Below the pieces are notes generated by a model. The model was not told the DNA's origin and did not search any database. It saw only the letters and a program-made list of their open reading frames with translations. This document shows positions 33,593 through 42,027 of a DNA stretch of 64,000 nucleotides, one piece after another (position 1 is the stretch's first letter; every line of letters starts with the position of its first letter). The DNA is from Adlercreutzia equolifaciens. Its GTDB lineage: Bacteria > Actinomycetota > Coriobacteriia > Coriobacteriales > Eggerthellaceae. A program made the position numbers and the translations under genes. The DNA is taken from the NCBI RefSeq assembly GCF_029076695.1, contig NZ_JARFIK010000001.1:868001-932000 (forward strand), given 5' to 3'.

Positions 33593-36500
33593 ACGCTATG
33601 ACGAACTTCACGCTGCACTCGCTTAAAGCGAATCGCGTGCGCACGGCGGTCACCATCGCTGGCGTAGCTTTGGCTGCAGCGCTGCTGACGGCGGTGCTCA
33701 CTACGTACTTCTCTTTTACCGACTACTTGTATCGCTCCGAGGCGGCCAACGCGGGCACGTGGATGGCCTATGCGGAAGTGGACGATATGGCCGCGTCCGA
33801 GGGCGACATCGCCCGGGCCAAGGACGATCCGCGCGTCACCGGCGTGGCCACGCTCGAAGATGCGGGTTTTGCCGAGCTTACCGAAGTCCAACAGGAGAAG
33901 CTTGGCATCTACATGCCCATTCTGTCGATGTCGGACAATGTGGAGGACATTGCCGCCATCCGCCCGAGCGAGGGCCGTATGCCCGAGAACTCGGGCGAGA
34001 TCATGCTGTTCGCCACGTGGAAGGACTACGGTGGCGTGTCGTTGGGCGACACCCTCACGCTTTCGGTGGGCGACCGCGAGGCGGTGCTCGCGCCCGGGGA
34101 GAAGGGTTCGGAATCCAACGGCTCTATGGAGGCCGCCTACGGTTCGGCCTACAACGTGGATCCCACTACCGTTGAGATCGTCGACGGCACGCGGCTCAAT
34201 TCGACCATTGGCTACCTGGAGGCGACCCAGGACGGTGGCATTTTCAACGAGCAGCTGGTGAACAAGCGCGAGCGCACCTATACGGTGGTCGGCTTTTACA
34301 ACCGTCTGGGCTACACGTTGTCTACCGGCGTGGGCACCGCCGGTGTGACCGTGGACGAGCCGGAGACTGACGGTTTCGGCGAGGTGTTCCTCACAATGGC
34401 GGGTATGGAGAACGCCAATCAGGTGCAGGCCTGCGCCGAGGAGCTCTTTCCGAACGATCACATCGTGCTGCATTCAGCTATGCTGCGCTACATGGGCGTG
34501 ACCAGCGATTCCTCCATCTGGAGCACCTTCTTCGGTATCGTGACGGTGCTGGCCATGGTCATCGCCGGGGCCTGCGTGTCGCTTATCTTCAACGCATTCA
34601 ACATCTCGGTAGCCGAGCGTATCAGCCAGTTCGGACTCTTGTCCTCGGTGGGCGCGTCGCGTCGGCAACTTCGTCGGGCCGTGGTGCTCGAGGGCTGTGT
34701 GGTGGCGCTTATCGGTATCCCCCTGGGGCTTGTGGTGGGCCTGGCCGGTTGCGCGATCACCTTCGCGCTGTTGGGGCCGGCCATTTCCAACTTGGCGGGG
34801 AATGCGGCGGTGGAATTCTACGTGGCGCCCAACGGAACGGCCTTGGTGGCAGCGGCGGCGCTCACCCTGGTCACGGTGCTTGTGTCCGTGTGGATTCCCG
34901 CCAAGCGCGCCAGCCGCGTGAATGTCATCGACGCCCTACGCAACGCCGGAGCCCAGCGGGTATCCAAGAAGGGAGCCAAAGCCGCGGCGAAGGCAGCGCG
35001 CACCGGCACGCTGTGGAAGACCGGCGGTGTGGTGGACCGCCTGTTCGGCGTGGGCGGAAAACTCGCGCGCATCAACCGCAAGCGCGGCACGGCCAAGGGG
35101 CGGGCAGCCTCAGTGTCGCTGGCCCTGGCCATCGTGCTGCTCATGACGGCCGGGTCCCTCAACGTGTTCCTCGGCTCGCTCGTGGGCGTAGCATCCGGCG
35201 GCGAAGCGCCCGCCGAGGTATCGGTGACCGCCGAGTTCTCAACCGACCGAGACAGCCAACCGTCTGACTTGTCTCATTCAGAGGGAGACGGCCAGTCGTC
35301 TGATTCGGAAGATGGAGGCGCGGGCGCATTGGCGGACTCGGTTAGTGAAAAAGGAGACAGATCAGACGGTCGGTCGTCTCATTCGGCCGCATCGGTGCTG
35401 GCGGATCTGAACGAGCGCTTTGCCGCCGAGGCGGCCGAGTTCGCGAAGACCTACGATTATCTGGCTGAAAGCAAGGGCGCCCAGGGAATCGGCTGGCTGC
35501 TGCGTAGCGATGCGGCTATGGCCCTCCCCGAATCTATGGTGGGCGAGGCCTTCCGTGTCGAGGGCGGCATCGACGGCGGCGAGATGGCCGACGGGCGCTT
35601 TGGCACGGTAGGAACCATTCTCTACCTGGACAATGATGCCTTTGACGCTTACGCCCAAGGCCTCGGCCTGAATCCGGCCGACTTCCGTGACAGGGAACGC
35701 CCCCGCGCCATCGCCTTGGCCCAGGGCTACGGCAACAACGGCGACGTGTACCAGCTGCTCGACATTCTGCGCGAGCCCGGCACCGTGGAGGTGCTGGCGG
35801 CCGCGTCCTACAAGGACCGCCCAGCGGACGTGGGGATTGCCTACTACGCGAAGGATGGCACGGGTGCGCATTACGAATTCCAGCCCTACCTGATCGATGA
35901 CGACGAAGGAACCGTGACAGACGAGCAGCTCACCCTCGACGATGTGGAGTTGGCCACGGTGTCCGTGGAAGTGGCGGCCGTCACCGACGAGGTGCCCGCG
36001 CTTCTGGGCGGTCCCGGGTCGGGGGTCATGCTCATTGTGCCCGCGTCCCTGGCGGACACCCAAAGCTTCGGCGGTGAGGCTCCCATCTTCACGGGCTACT
36101 TCGACTCGGCGGACGGCGACCACGCGGCCCTGGCCGAGGAGCTGGCCGCCCGCGGCGGCGAGTTCTTCCACAACGGCCCCTACGAGATGGCCTTCTACTC
36201 CTACAACGATTTCGTGGAGCAGATGGACTCTTCGCAGAAGCTGGCCATGGTGGTGAATGTGTTCTGCCTGTTGTTCACCGTCATCCTGGCACTCATCGCC
36301 ATGGCGAACGTGTTCAACACGGTGACGAACAGCCTTATCCTGCGACGTCGCGAGTTCGCTGTCATGAAGTCGGTAGGGCTTTCGAACCGTCAGTTCCGCC
36401 GCATGATCATGGACGAGTGCGCTAATTTCGGCGTGGCGGGCCTGGTGCCCGGGCTTTTGGTGTCGCTCGCGGTATCGTGGCTGCTGTACTCGGCGGTGAC

Positions 36501-36657
36501 CCAATCCATGAGCGGGCTGCCCTTCCAGCTGCCTTGGACCTACGTGGGGTTGGCGCTTGTCATGACCGCGGCTGCCATGGCCATCTCGGTGGCCTACGGC
36601 ATGCACCGCTGCAAGGCCGACAACGTCGTGGAAGCGCTGCGGGCCGACAGCGTCTAG
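33589..36657 (+). CDS. FtsX-type ABC permease containing palindromic repeats
   Basis: A 1022-residue permease with the layout of large MacB/BceB-like proteins: a first membrane helix at about residues 18-40, an external domain, three helices at about 305-440, a cytoplasmic linker with a further helix near 505-525, a second external domain and three final helices. The FtsX signatures are ISQFGLLSSVGASRRQLRR in outline and the later EFAVMKSVGLSNRQFRRM. It probably exports or removes a lipid-associated compound such as an antimicrobial peptide. Residues about 554-600 are a Ser/Asp-rich stretch encoded by three palindromic repeats and look like an inserted element. Confidence 0.92.
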   Translation: MNAMTNFTLHSLKANRVRTAVTIAGVALAAALLTAVLTTYFSFTDYLYRSEAANAGTWMAYAEVDDMAASEGDIARAKDDPRVTGVATLEDAGFAELTEVQQEKLGIYMPILSMSDNVEDIAAIRPSEGRMPENSGEIMLFATWKDYGGVSLGDTLTLSVGDREAVLAPGEKGSESNGSMEAAYGSAYNVDPTTVEIVDGTRLNSTIGYLEATQDGGIFNEQLVNKRERTYTVVGFYNRLGYTLSTGVGTAGVTVDEPETDGFGEVFLTMAGMENANQVQACAEELFPNDHIVLHSAMLRYMGVTSDSSIWSTFFGIVTVLAMVIAGACVSLIFNAFNISVAERISQFGLLSSVGASRRQLRRAVVLEGCVVALIGIPLGLVVGLAGCAITFALLGPAISNLAGNAAVEFYVAPNGTALVAAAALTLVTVLVSVWIPAKRASRVNVIDALRNAGAQRVSKKGAKAAAKAARTGTLWKTGGVVDRLFGVGGKLARINRKRGTAKGRAASVSLALAIVLLMTAGSLNVFLGSLVGVASGGEAPAEVSVTAEFSTDRDSQPSDLSHSEGDGQSSDSEDGGAGALADSVSEKGDRSDGRSSHSAASVLADLNERFAAEAAEFAKTYDYLAESKGAQGIGWLLRSDAAMALPESMVGEAFRVEGGIDGGEMADGRFGTVGTILYLDNDAFDAYAQGLGLNPADFRDRERPRAIALAQGYGNNGDVYQLLDILREPGTVEVLAAASYKDRPADVGIAYYAKDGTGAHYEFQPYLIDDDEGTVTDEQLTLDDVELATVSVEVAAVTDEVPALLGGPGSGVMLIVPASLADTQSFGGEAPIFTGYFDSADGDHAALAEELAARGGEFFHNGPYEMAFYSYNDFVEQMDSSQKLAMVVNVFCLLFTVILALIAMANVFNTVTNSLILRRREFAVMKSVGLSNRQFRRMIMDECANFGVAGLVPGLLVSLAVSWLLYSAVTQSMSGLPFQLPWTYVGLALVMTAAAMAISVAYGMHRCKADNVVEALRADSV
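35249..35384. repeat. Three palindromic repeat units inside the permease gene
   Basis: Units lie at 35249-35277 (identical over 29 nt to 2867-2895), 35285-35305 (AGACG...CGTCT core) and 35354-35384 (GAGAC...GTCTC). They share the GAGAC/GTCTC arms and a CGTCTGA-like centre. The reading frame stays open through all three and gives a Ser/Asp-rich segment. Confidence 0.8.
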
Positions 36658-36683
36658 TTGGGAGCCCCCCGGGGTCGGAGCCG

Positions 36684-36779
36684 CCGGGTATTCCGATTCG
36701 CTCAGACAGTCCTCGCTTTGGAGAACAGCCCACTGGGCTGTTCTCGTCGCTGCGGAACTCGCTCGGTCGGAACACCCGG
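36684..36779. repeat. 96-bp imperfect palindrome between convergent genes
   Basis: The outer arms CCGGGT(A/G)TTCCGA match over 13 nt with one change, and the centre is an 11-bp perfect stem (GAGAACAGCCC with its complement) around a 3-nt loop. It may act as a two-way terminator or be a small palindromic mobile element. Confidence 0.6.
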
Positions 36780-36795
36780 CGTCTCCTCTGGACTC

Positions 36796-38163
36796 TTACT
36801 TGGCTGAGCTCCGTTCCATCCCCTTGGGGTACTTCCGATAGCCGTAGCGGCCGGACAGGGCAATCATGAACGCCGCCGCTACGGCTACGGCCAGGGCGTC
36901 GCCGACGGTGACCGACAGCCAGATACCGTCGATGCCAAAGAGTTTCGGCAAAATGATGACGGCGGCCACCTGAAACACCAGGGTGCGTAGAAACGAGATG
37001 ATGGCCGACACCACGCCGTTGTTGAGCGCGGTGAAGAACGCCGAGGCGTAGATGGCGAAGCCCATCAGCAGGAAGCACAGGGCATACAGGCGATAGGCCC
37101 GAGTGGTCAGCTCCAAAAGCGCAGGATCGTAGCTCACGAAGATGGCCGAGAGAGGCCCGGCCAGTTCCTGCCCGGCTAGAAACATGAACACGCTGGCTGC
37201 GGCGATAAGTCCCAGGCTCTTCCACAAAAGCGAGCGCATCTCGGTGCGATTGCGCGCTCCGAACTGGAAGCTGAGCAGGGGAGAGGACCCAATGGCGTAG
37301 CCCATGAAAATGGACGAGAACACCATGGCCGTGTACATGATCACGCCATAGGCCGCCACGCCGTCCTCGCCGATGTAGCGCAGAAGCTGCCAGTTGTAGA
37401 GCACCGATACCAGGCTCATGGCAATGTTGGTGACCATCTCCGACGAACCGTTCAGGCAAGCCTTCCCGATGACACGCCAGCGCAGGTGCGGTCGGGCGAA
37501 GTACAGGGGCGTATCGCGTTTGCGCATGAAGTACAGCACGGGAATAAGGCCGCCCAGAAACTCGCCGATGTTGGTGGCCAGGGCCGCGCCGGGCAGTCCC
37601 CAGCCGAAGGCGCCCACGAACAGGAAGTCCAGCACAATATTGGTAACGCCGGCAATGACAATCACAAGGAAGCCCAGCTTGGGTTTGCCCGCTGTCACAA
37701 AGAAGCTCTGGAAGGCGTACTGCAAGATGAAGAAGGGCAGCGAGATCATCATCATGCGGCCGTAAAGCGACGCGTCGGCGTGCATTTGCCCCGTGGCGCC
37801 CAGCATGGTGGCCGCCGGCTCCATGAAGAACCAGCCGCCAATGGCAAGCACCGAGCCGATAACGAAGGCGAAGATGACGAGCAGCGTGAAGTAACGCCGC
37901 GCCCGGGGGCGGTTTCCTTCGCCTAAGGTTTTGGCCACCAGGGCGCTGCCGCCCGTACCGATCATCATGCCCACGGAGGCCAAGATCATCACGGCGGGGA
38001 AGATAAGGTTCACGGCGGCCAGGGCCGTTTTGCCGGCGTAATTGGACACGAAGAAGCCGTCCACGATGGTGTAGCACGACGTGAAGATCATCATGGCCAT
38101 GGTGGGCAGCGTAAATTTGATAAGCGCACTCGTGGAAAAGTGCTTCGACATATCGACAGACAT
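36796..38163 (-). CDS. MATE-family multidrug/sodium antiporter
   Basis: A 455-residue protein with 12 hydrophobic helices arranged as two similar halves. The N-terminal stretch IKFTLPTMAMMIFTS and the later GTGGSALVAKTLGEGN are typical of NorM/DinF-like MATE efflux pumps, which use Na+ or H+ gradients. It is likely to export cationic drugs or a metabolite. A MarR-type regulator gene lies 111 nt upstream on the same strand, so the pair is probably an operon controlled at the 18-bp palindrome at 38737-38780. Confidence 0.92.
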   Translation of the reverse strand: MSVDMSKHFSTSALIKFTLPTMAMMIFTSCYTIVDGFFVSNYAGKTALAAVNLIFPAVMILASVGMMIGTGGSALVAKTLGEGNRPRARRYFTLLVIFAFVIGSVLAIGGWFFMEPAATMLGATGQMHADASLYGRMMMISLPFFILQYAFQSFFVTAGKPKLGFLVIVIAGVTNIVLDFLFVGAFGWGLPGAALATNIGEFLGGLIPVLYFMRKRDTPLYFARPHLRWRVIGKACLNGSSEMVTNIAMSLVSVLYNWQLLRYIGEDGVAAYGVIMYTAMVFSSIFMGYAIGSSPLLSFQFGARNRTEMRSLLWKSLGLIAAASVFMFLAGQELAGPLSAIFVSYDPALLELTTRAYRLYALCFLLMGFAIYASAFFTALNNGVVSAIISFLRTLVFQVAAVIILPKLFGIDGIWLSVTVGDALAVAVAAAFMIALSGRYGYRKYPKGMERSSAK

Positions 38164-38274
38164 AACAACCTCTGTTTAAGCGACAATAAGGAAGAAAGGG
38201 GTGCTTCGGCCAGCGCCCCTGGACAGGAGCAGCTTCAGGCCGTCCAGGAGCCCGAAGATGCTCGGGCGGAAACC

Positions 38275-38721
38275 TTAGAGCTGTTTGATAGCGGCTCCGA
38301 AGGCGTCCACGTAGGTGCGGTAGAGGCGGATAAGCTCGGCGCGCTCCTCGGCGGTCATGACCGCCATGGCCTCCTGCTCGGCTTGGCGAATGGGCTCCAC
38401 ATGCTCGGCGGCGAAGGCGCGGCCGTAGTCGGTGAGCCACAGGCGCGAGGTGCGTCCGCAATTCTCAATGCGCAGATACCCTTCTTCGGCCATGCGCTTG
38501 ACGGCCGAGTTCACGGTCTGCTTGGACAGGCCGTTGCCCAGGCACAGCTGCTTCTGCGTGAGGCCGTCCTCTTCCGTGAGATCGTAGAGCACGAGCAGCA
38601 CGCTGTCCGCAATGCCCGTGCGTCGGGCGGCGGCATGATAGAGCTCGTTTTCAGCGTGATACAGGTCGGTGAAGGCGTGAACTGCCTGGATAGGGGTAGG
38701 GGCGGATTCGATGTGCGACAT
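38275..38721 (-). CDS. MarR-family transcriptional regulator
   Basis: A 148-residue winged-helix regulator. The recognition region is GLTQKQLCLGNGLSKQTVNSAVKRM in outline, and the wing is RIENCGRTSRLWLTDYG. The ATG at 38721 was chosen because TGAGGAAG lies 5 nt upstream; a frame beginning 12 nt earlier has no site. It sits first in an operon with the MATE pump and is preceded by a long perfect palindrome, the expected site for autorepression. Confidence 0.92.
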   Translation of the reverse strand: MSHIESAPTPIQAVHAFTDLYHAENELYHAAARRTGIADSVLLVLYDLTEEDGLTQKQLCLGNGLSKQTVNSAVKRMAEEGYLRIENCGRTSRLWLTDYGRAFAAEHVEPIRQAEQEAMAVMTAEERAELIRLYRTYVDAFGAAIKQL

Positions 38722-38736
38722 AGGCTTCCTCAAGGA

Positions 38737-38780
38737 TTGGTACGATTTCGGACTGATAGTATAGTCCGAAATCGTACCAA
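38737..38780. promoter_or_regulatory. 18-bp perfect palindromic operator of the MarR/MATE operon
   Basis: TTGGTACGATTTCGGACT, an 8-nt spacer, then its exact reverse complement, 16 nt before the MarR start. The spacer and arm lengths suit a MarR dimer or two dimers side by side. The palindrome covers the expected promoter of the MarR gene. Confidence 0.75.
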
Positions 38781-38813
38781 TTCAAGAAGTTCAAAAGTTC
38801 TTCAAAGCGCTAG

Positions 38814-38864
38814 TTGACGAGTGTGTATAGGTGTGTATATACTGTATATATAGGGTATATACAC
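38814..38864 (+). promoter_or_regulatory. Promoter and GntR-type operator
   Basis: TTGACG at 38814-38819 and TATACT at 38838-38843 (18-nt spacing) form a plausible promoter. Overlapping and following the -10 box is an inverted repeat, GTGTATATAC (38833-38842) with GTATATACAC (38855-38864), 12-nt spacer, a fitting site for the GntR/YtrA regulator encoded next. Confidence 0.6.
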
Positions 38865-38945
38865 TAAAGCCATCCGAAGGGGACGCCCTTGGTTGGCGAA
38901 AGGACAGCGCGAAGCTGGCGCGGTTCGGAAGAGGGGGCCTCAGAG

Positions 38946-39341
38946 GTGGCTCCCGCGAAAGAGGATCTTTTGGACATTGTCATAGCAAACGGAAGCAGCA
39001 GTCCCATCTACGAGCAGATTGCCTCTCAGGTAAAAGCCGCCATCATGACCGGCGAGCTTACGGCAGGGGAAGCTCTGCCCTCCATTCGGGCGCTCGCCAA
39101 CGACCTGCGCATCAGCGTCATTACCACCAAGCGCGCTTACCAGGAGCTGGAAGCGGCCGGATTTATCGAGACGGTGCAGGGCAAGGGCACCTTCGTGGCC
39201 GGCGGCAACCTGGAGCTTCTGCGCGAGGAGCGCTTGCGCCAGGTGGAGGACCTGCTCGGTCGGGCCGTGGAAGCGGCGCGGGATGCGGGGGTGGAAGGCG
39301 CCGAGTTGCGCCAGATGCTGGACGTGCTGCTGGAGGAATAA
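38946..39341 (+). CDS. GntR-family regulator (YtrA subfamily)
   Basis: A 131-residue regulator with the N-terminal GntR winged helix: PIYEQIASQVKAAIMTGEL in outline, LPSIRALANDLRISVITTKRAY, and a wing ending QGKGTFVA. The short C-terminal helix pair without a ligand domain marks the YtrA subfamily, which usually controls ABC transporters. The GTG at 38946 was chosen because GAGGGGG lies 8 nt upstream; a TTG at 38970 (after AGAGGA) and a TTG at 38889 are possible. It is 4 nt before an ABC ATPase gene, so the three genes form one operon. Confidence 0.88.
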   Translation: MAPAKEDLLDIVIANGSSSPIYEQIASQVKAAIMTGELTAGEALPSIRALANDLRISVITTKRAYQELEAAGFIETVQGKGTFVAGGNLELLREERLRQVEDLLGRAVEAARDAGVEGAELRQMLDVLLEE

Positions 39342-39345
39342 CGCC

Positions 39346-40230
39346 ATGGAATACCTGGTAAAGATAGATAACTTAGAGAAGTGCTACGACGACTTCTCTT
39401 TACACGCGCTGAACTTGGCTGTGGAGCCCGGGGCCGTCGTGGGGTTTGTGGGCGCTAACGGCGCCGGCAAGACCACAACGCTGAAGGCGCTGCTCGGCAT
39501 CGTTGAGCCTGACGGCGGCGCGGTGGAACTGTTCGGGGAGCGCGTGACCGCGAACTCGTCGGCCCTCGACAGGCTCAAGGCGCGCATTGGCGTGGTGCTC
39601 GATACCTGCGCCTTCCCGGGAACATGTACGGTAAAGGCCGTCGGCACCATCGGGCGCGCCGCCTATTCCGGCTGGAATGCGGACGTGTACGAGGAACTGT
39701 GCCAGCGGTTCGACTTGGCCCCCAAGAAGAAGGTAAGCGAACTTTCGCGCGGCATGGGCATGAAGCTGACCTTGGCCTTCGCTCTGGCTCACGATCCGGA
39801 ATTGCTCGTGCTCGACGAGGCCACGGCGGGGCTTGATCCCATGGCTCGCGAGGAGGTGCTCGACCTGCTGCGCGCGTTCATGGAGGACGGCCGCCATGGC
39901 ATCCTCATGAGCACCCACATCACCTCGGACTTGGAAAAAATCGCCGACGAGGTGGTGTGCATCGATGAGGGCACGCTCGTGTTCGATCTGCCAAAGGATG
40001 CCATTGCCGATACGGCCGGCGTGGCCCGCTGCCGGGCCGCCGAACTGGAAACGGTGCTGGAGAGTGGCTACTTCGGCGCTGGCGAGACCTTCTTCACCCA
40101 GCACGGCTACCATGCCGATCTGCTGGTGCCCGACCGCTTCGCCTTCGCGCGCACCTTCCCGCACATCGCCGTGGAGCGTGCCACTATTGAGGACTATATG
40201 GCCCTGCGCCTGAGAGGGGAGCACCGATGA
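39346..40230 (+). CDS. ABC transporter ATP-binding protein
   Basis: A 294-residue ATPase. Walker A is GANGAGKTT, the signature is weakened to LSRGMGMKLTLAFAL, as in YtrB-like proteins, Walker B is LLVLDEATAGLDP, and the H-loop lies in MSTHITSD. The C-terminal 80 residues form an extra domain seen in YtrB/CcmA-like exporters. The ATG follows GGAGGAATAACGCC. Its end overlaps the permease start by 4 nt. Confidence 0.92.
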   Translation: MEYLVKIDNLEKCYDDFSLHALNLAVEPGAVVGFVGANGAGKTTTLKALLGIVEPDGGAVELFGERVTANSSALDRLKARIGVVLDTCAFPGTCTVKAVGTIGRAAYSGWNADVYEELCQRFDLAPKKKVSELSRGMGMKLTLAFALAHDPELLVLDEATAGLDPMAREEVLDLLRAFMEDGRHGILMSTHITSDLEKIADEVVCIDEGTLVFDLPKDAIADTAGVARCRAAELETVLESGYFGAGETFFTQHGYHADLLVPDRFAFARTFPHIAVERATIEDYMALRLRGEHR

Positions 40231-40934
40231 AGACAATGATGGTTTCCGATTTCTGCGCCATGAAGAGCGCCCTGGTGCAGATGGCCGGCATTTTGGCAGC
40301 GGCGGGCATTGTCATGGCGTGGGCCATGGACACGGCGGTTGGGGCAGCTGCGGCCGTAGGGGCCATGGCGCCGTTCATGTACTTGTTTTCAGTAGGAGCG
40401 CTCGACGAGCAGAACGGATGGGAGCGCTTTCGCCTCACGCTGCCGCTGACCCGTCGCCAAGTGGTGTTTGGGCGCTATGGCAGCACGGCTGTGGTGGCCG
40501 TGGCTGCCGCCGTCGGCGGCTTGCTCGTGGGGCTGCTGGTGACCGCCGTGGCCGATGCTGTGGGTAACGAGGGGGGTTTGCTGGCGGGGCTCTCCAGCGC
40601 GCAGAACCCGCCCGAGGCTCTGGTGTGCAGCGTGGTGCTTACCTTGACGGTTTTCCTTGTGGGCGCCGCAGTGGCGTTGCCGCTCATGGCGCGGTTCGGC
40701 ATGACGAAGGCCACGCGGTTCGTACCCCTTGTGGTAGTGCTCGCCATGGTGCTCGGCATCGCGGCCCTCGACACGCCGCTGTCGAGCGGGGTGCTGGCCG
40801 AATGGGGCGCCTGGGTGACGGGCGACGTGTGGCACGGCGCGCTGCTGGTGGGCGGTGCGCTGCTTGTGGCGGCCGTGCTCTATGGGGCAAGCGCGTTCAT
40901 TGCCGCGAGGCTGTACGAGCAGCGGGAGTTCTAG
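40227..40934 (+). CDS. ABC-2 type permease
   Basis: A 235-residue protein with about six hydrophobic helices. The DEQNGWERFRLTLPLTRRQVVFGRY stretch in outline, between helices 2 and 3, is typical of ABC-2 membrane proteins paired with YtrA-regulated ATPases. It is probably the sole membrane partner of the ATPase just upstream and works as a homodimer. The substrate is unknown. Its last 38 nt overlap the end of the convergent LysR gene. Confidence 0.85.
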   Translation: MKTMMVSDFCAMKSALVQMAGILAAAGIVMAWAMDTAVGAAAAVGAMAPFMYLFSVGALDEQNGWERFRLTLPLTRRQVVFGRYGSTAVVAVAAAVGGLLVGLLVTAVADAVGNEGGLLAGLSSAQNPPEALVCSVVLTLTVFLVGAAVALPLMARFGMTKATRFVPLVVVLAMVLGIAALDTPLSSGVLAEWGAWVTGDVWHGALLVGGALLVAAVLYGASAFIAARLYEQREF

Positions 40935-41820
40935 CCGGCGCGTAGTGCTCGGCTACCCAGCGCTCGGTAACTTCGACGAAAGCGCGCGTGGCAGCCGAGG
41001 CGGTATCCCAGGAGCGCACCGCCAGAGAAATGGTGCGGGCGCACTCCTGTTCGGCGGGAAGTACGGCCAAAGGAAACAGTGGACGGCGCAGGATGAGGCT
41101 GGGAAGCACCGAAAAGCCCAGGCCGGCACTGACCATAGCCATGACGGCATAATCGCTGTCCACGGTGAAGCGCACGTTGGGCTCCACGCCGTTGGCCTCA
41201 AAAAGCGCCTCCATTTCAGAAGGACGGGCATTGCCCTGCAGCTGGATATAGGGCTCGCGGGCCAGCGCCTCAGTGGGGAACACCTTGGCGTGGGCCAAAG
41301 GGTGGTCGGGAGGCAGCACCACCAGCAAGGGGTCCGTGTGCAGCTGAATGGCGTCAAGGGCCTGTTGCTCCGGGGCCACGGAGAACGCGCAGTCAGCCCG
41401 CCCGCTGCGTGTGGCTGCCGTAAGCTCCGCTTCATCGTCAATGCACAGAAGCTTGAGGTCGATGTTGGGGTACTGCTCTAGAAAAGCCGAGGCAATGCCG
41501 GGAAACCACTCGATGGCCGCACTGGTGAACGATCCCACGCGCACGAGGCCCCATTCCCGATTGGCCAACTCGTGGACACGCGTGGCCAAAGCGTGCTCGT
41601 CGGCGTTGATCGCCTGCACAAGCGAGAGTACTTCCCGGCCATCGGCGGTCAGGTGGACGCCGCCGTATTCGCGGTCGAAAAGAGTGAGTCCCAGCTCCTT
41701 CTCCAGGGCGTTGATCAAATAGCTGATACCTGCCTGGGTATAGCCCAATTCCTCGGCCGCGGCCTTGAAGCTTCCCGCGCGCGCAACAGCCAGAAAAGCG
41801 TCGTATCTTTGATTGGCCAC
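40897..41820 (-). CDS. LysR-family transcriptional regulator
   Basis: A 307-residue regulator. The N-terminal winged helix is RYDAFLAVARAGSFKAAAEELGYTQAGIS in outline, followed by the linker helix and a two-lobe effector domain (VRVGSFTSAAIEWFPGIASAFLEQYP in outline). The ATG follows a GAAGGAGGCC region. It is divergent from an EamA transporter gene across 207 nt, which is the likely target. Effector is unknown. Confidence 0.93.
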   Translation of the reverse strand: MANQRYDAFLAVARAGSFKAAAEELGYTQAGISYLINALEKELGLTLFDREYGGVHLTADGREVLSLVQAINADEHALATRVHELANREWGLVRVGSFTSAAIEWFPGIASAFLEQYPNIDLKLLCIDDEAELTAATRSGRADCAFSVAPEQQALDAIQLHTDPLLVVLPPDHPLAHAKVFPTEALAREPYIQLQGNARPSEMEALFEANGVEPNVRFTVDSDYAVMAMVSAGLGFSVLPSLILRRPLFPLAVLPAEQECARTISLAVRSWDTASAATRAFVEVTERWVAEHYAPARTPAARTASRQ

Positions 41821-42027
41821 TGAAGGCCTCCTTCAGTCGTGCGAGTGCATAAATGAAAGAATATCTTTAAAAGTTTTACAAGAAGTCTCATTTTACTTTA
41901 AATCGATGACGCTTTAGTATATCCCTCGTTCCTTTATCAGAGAAAACACGTCCCTTAAAGGGGCTTAGCTACGTGCGCTGTGAGCAGGGTGCCACTGGTT
42001 GGCTGCGAAGGGCGAGAGGAGTGAGCA

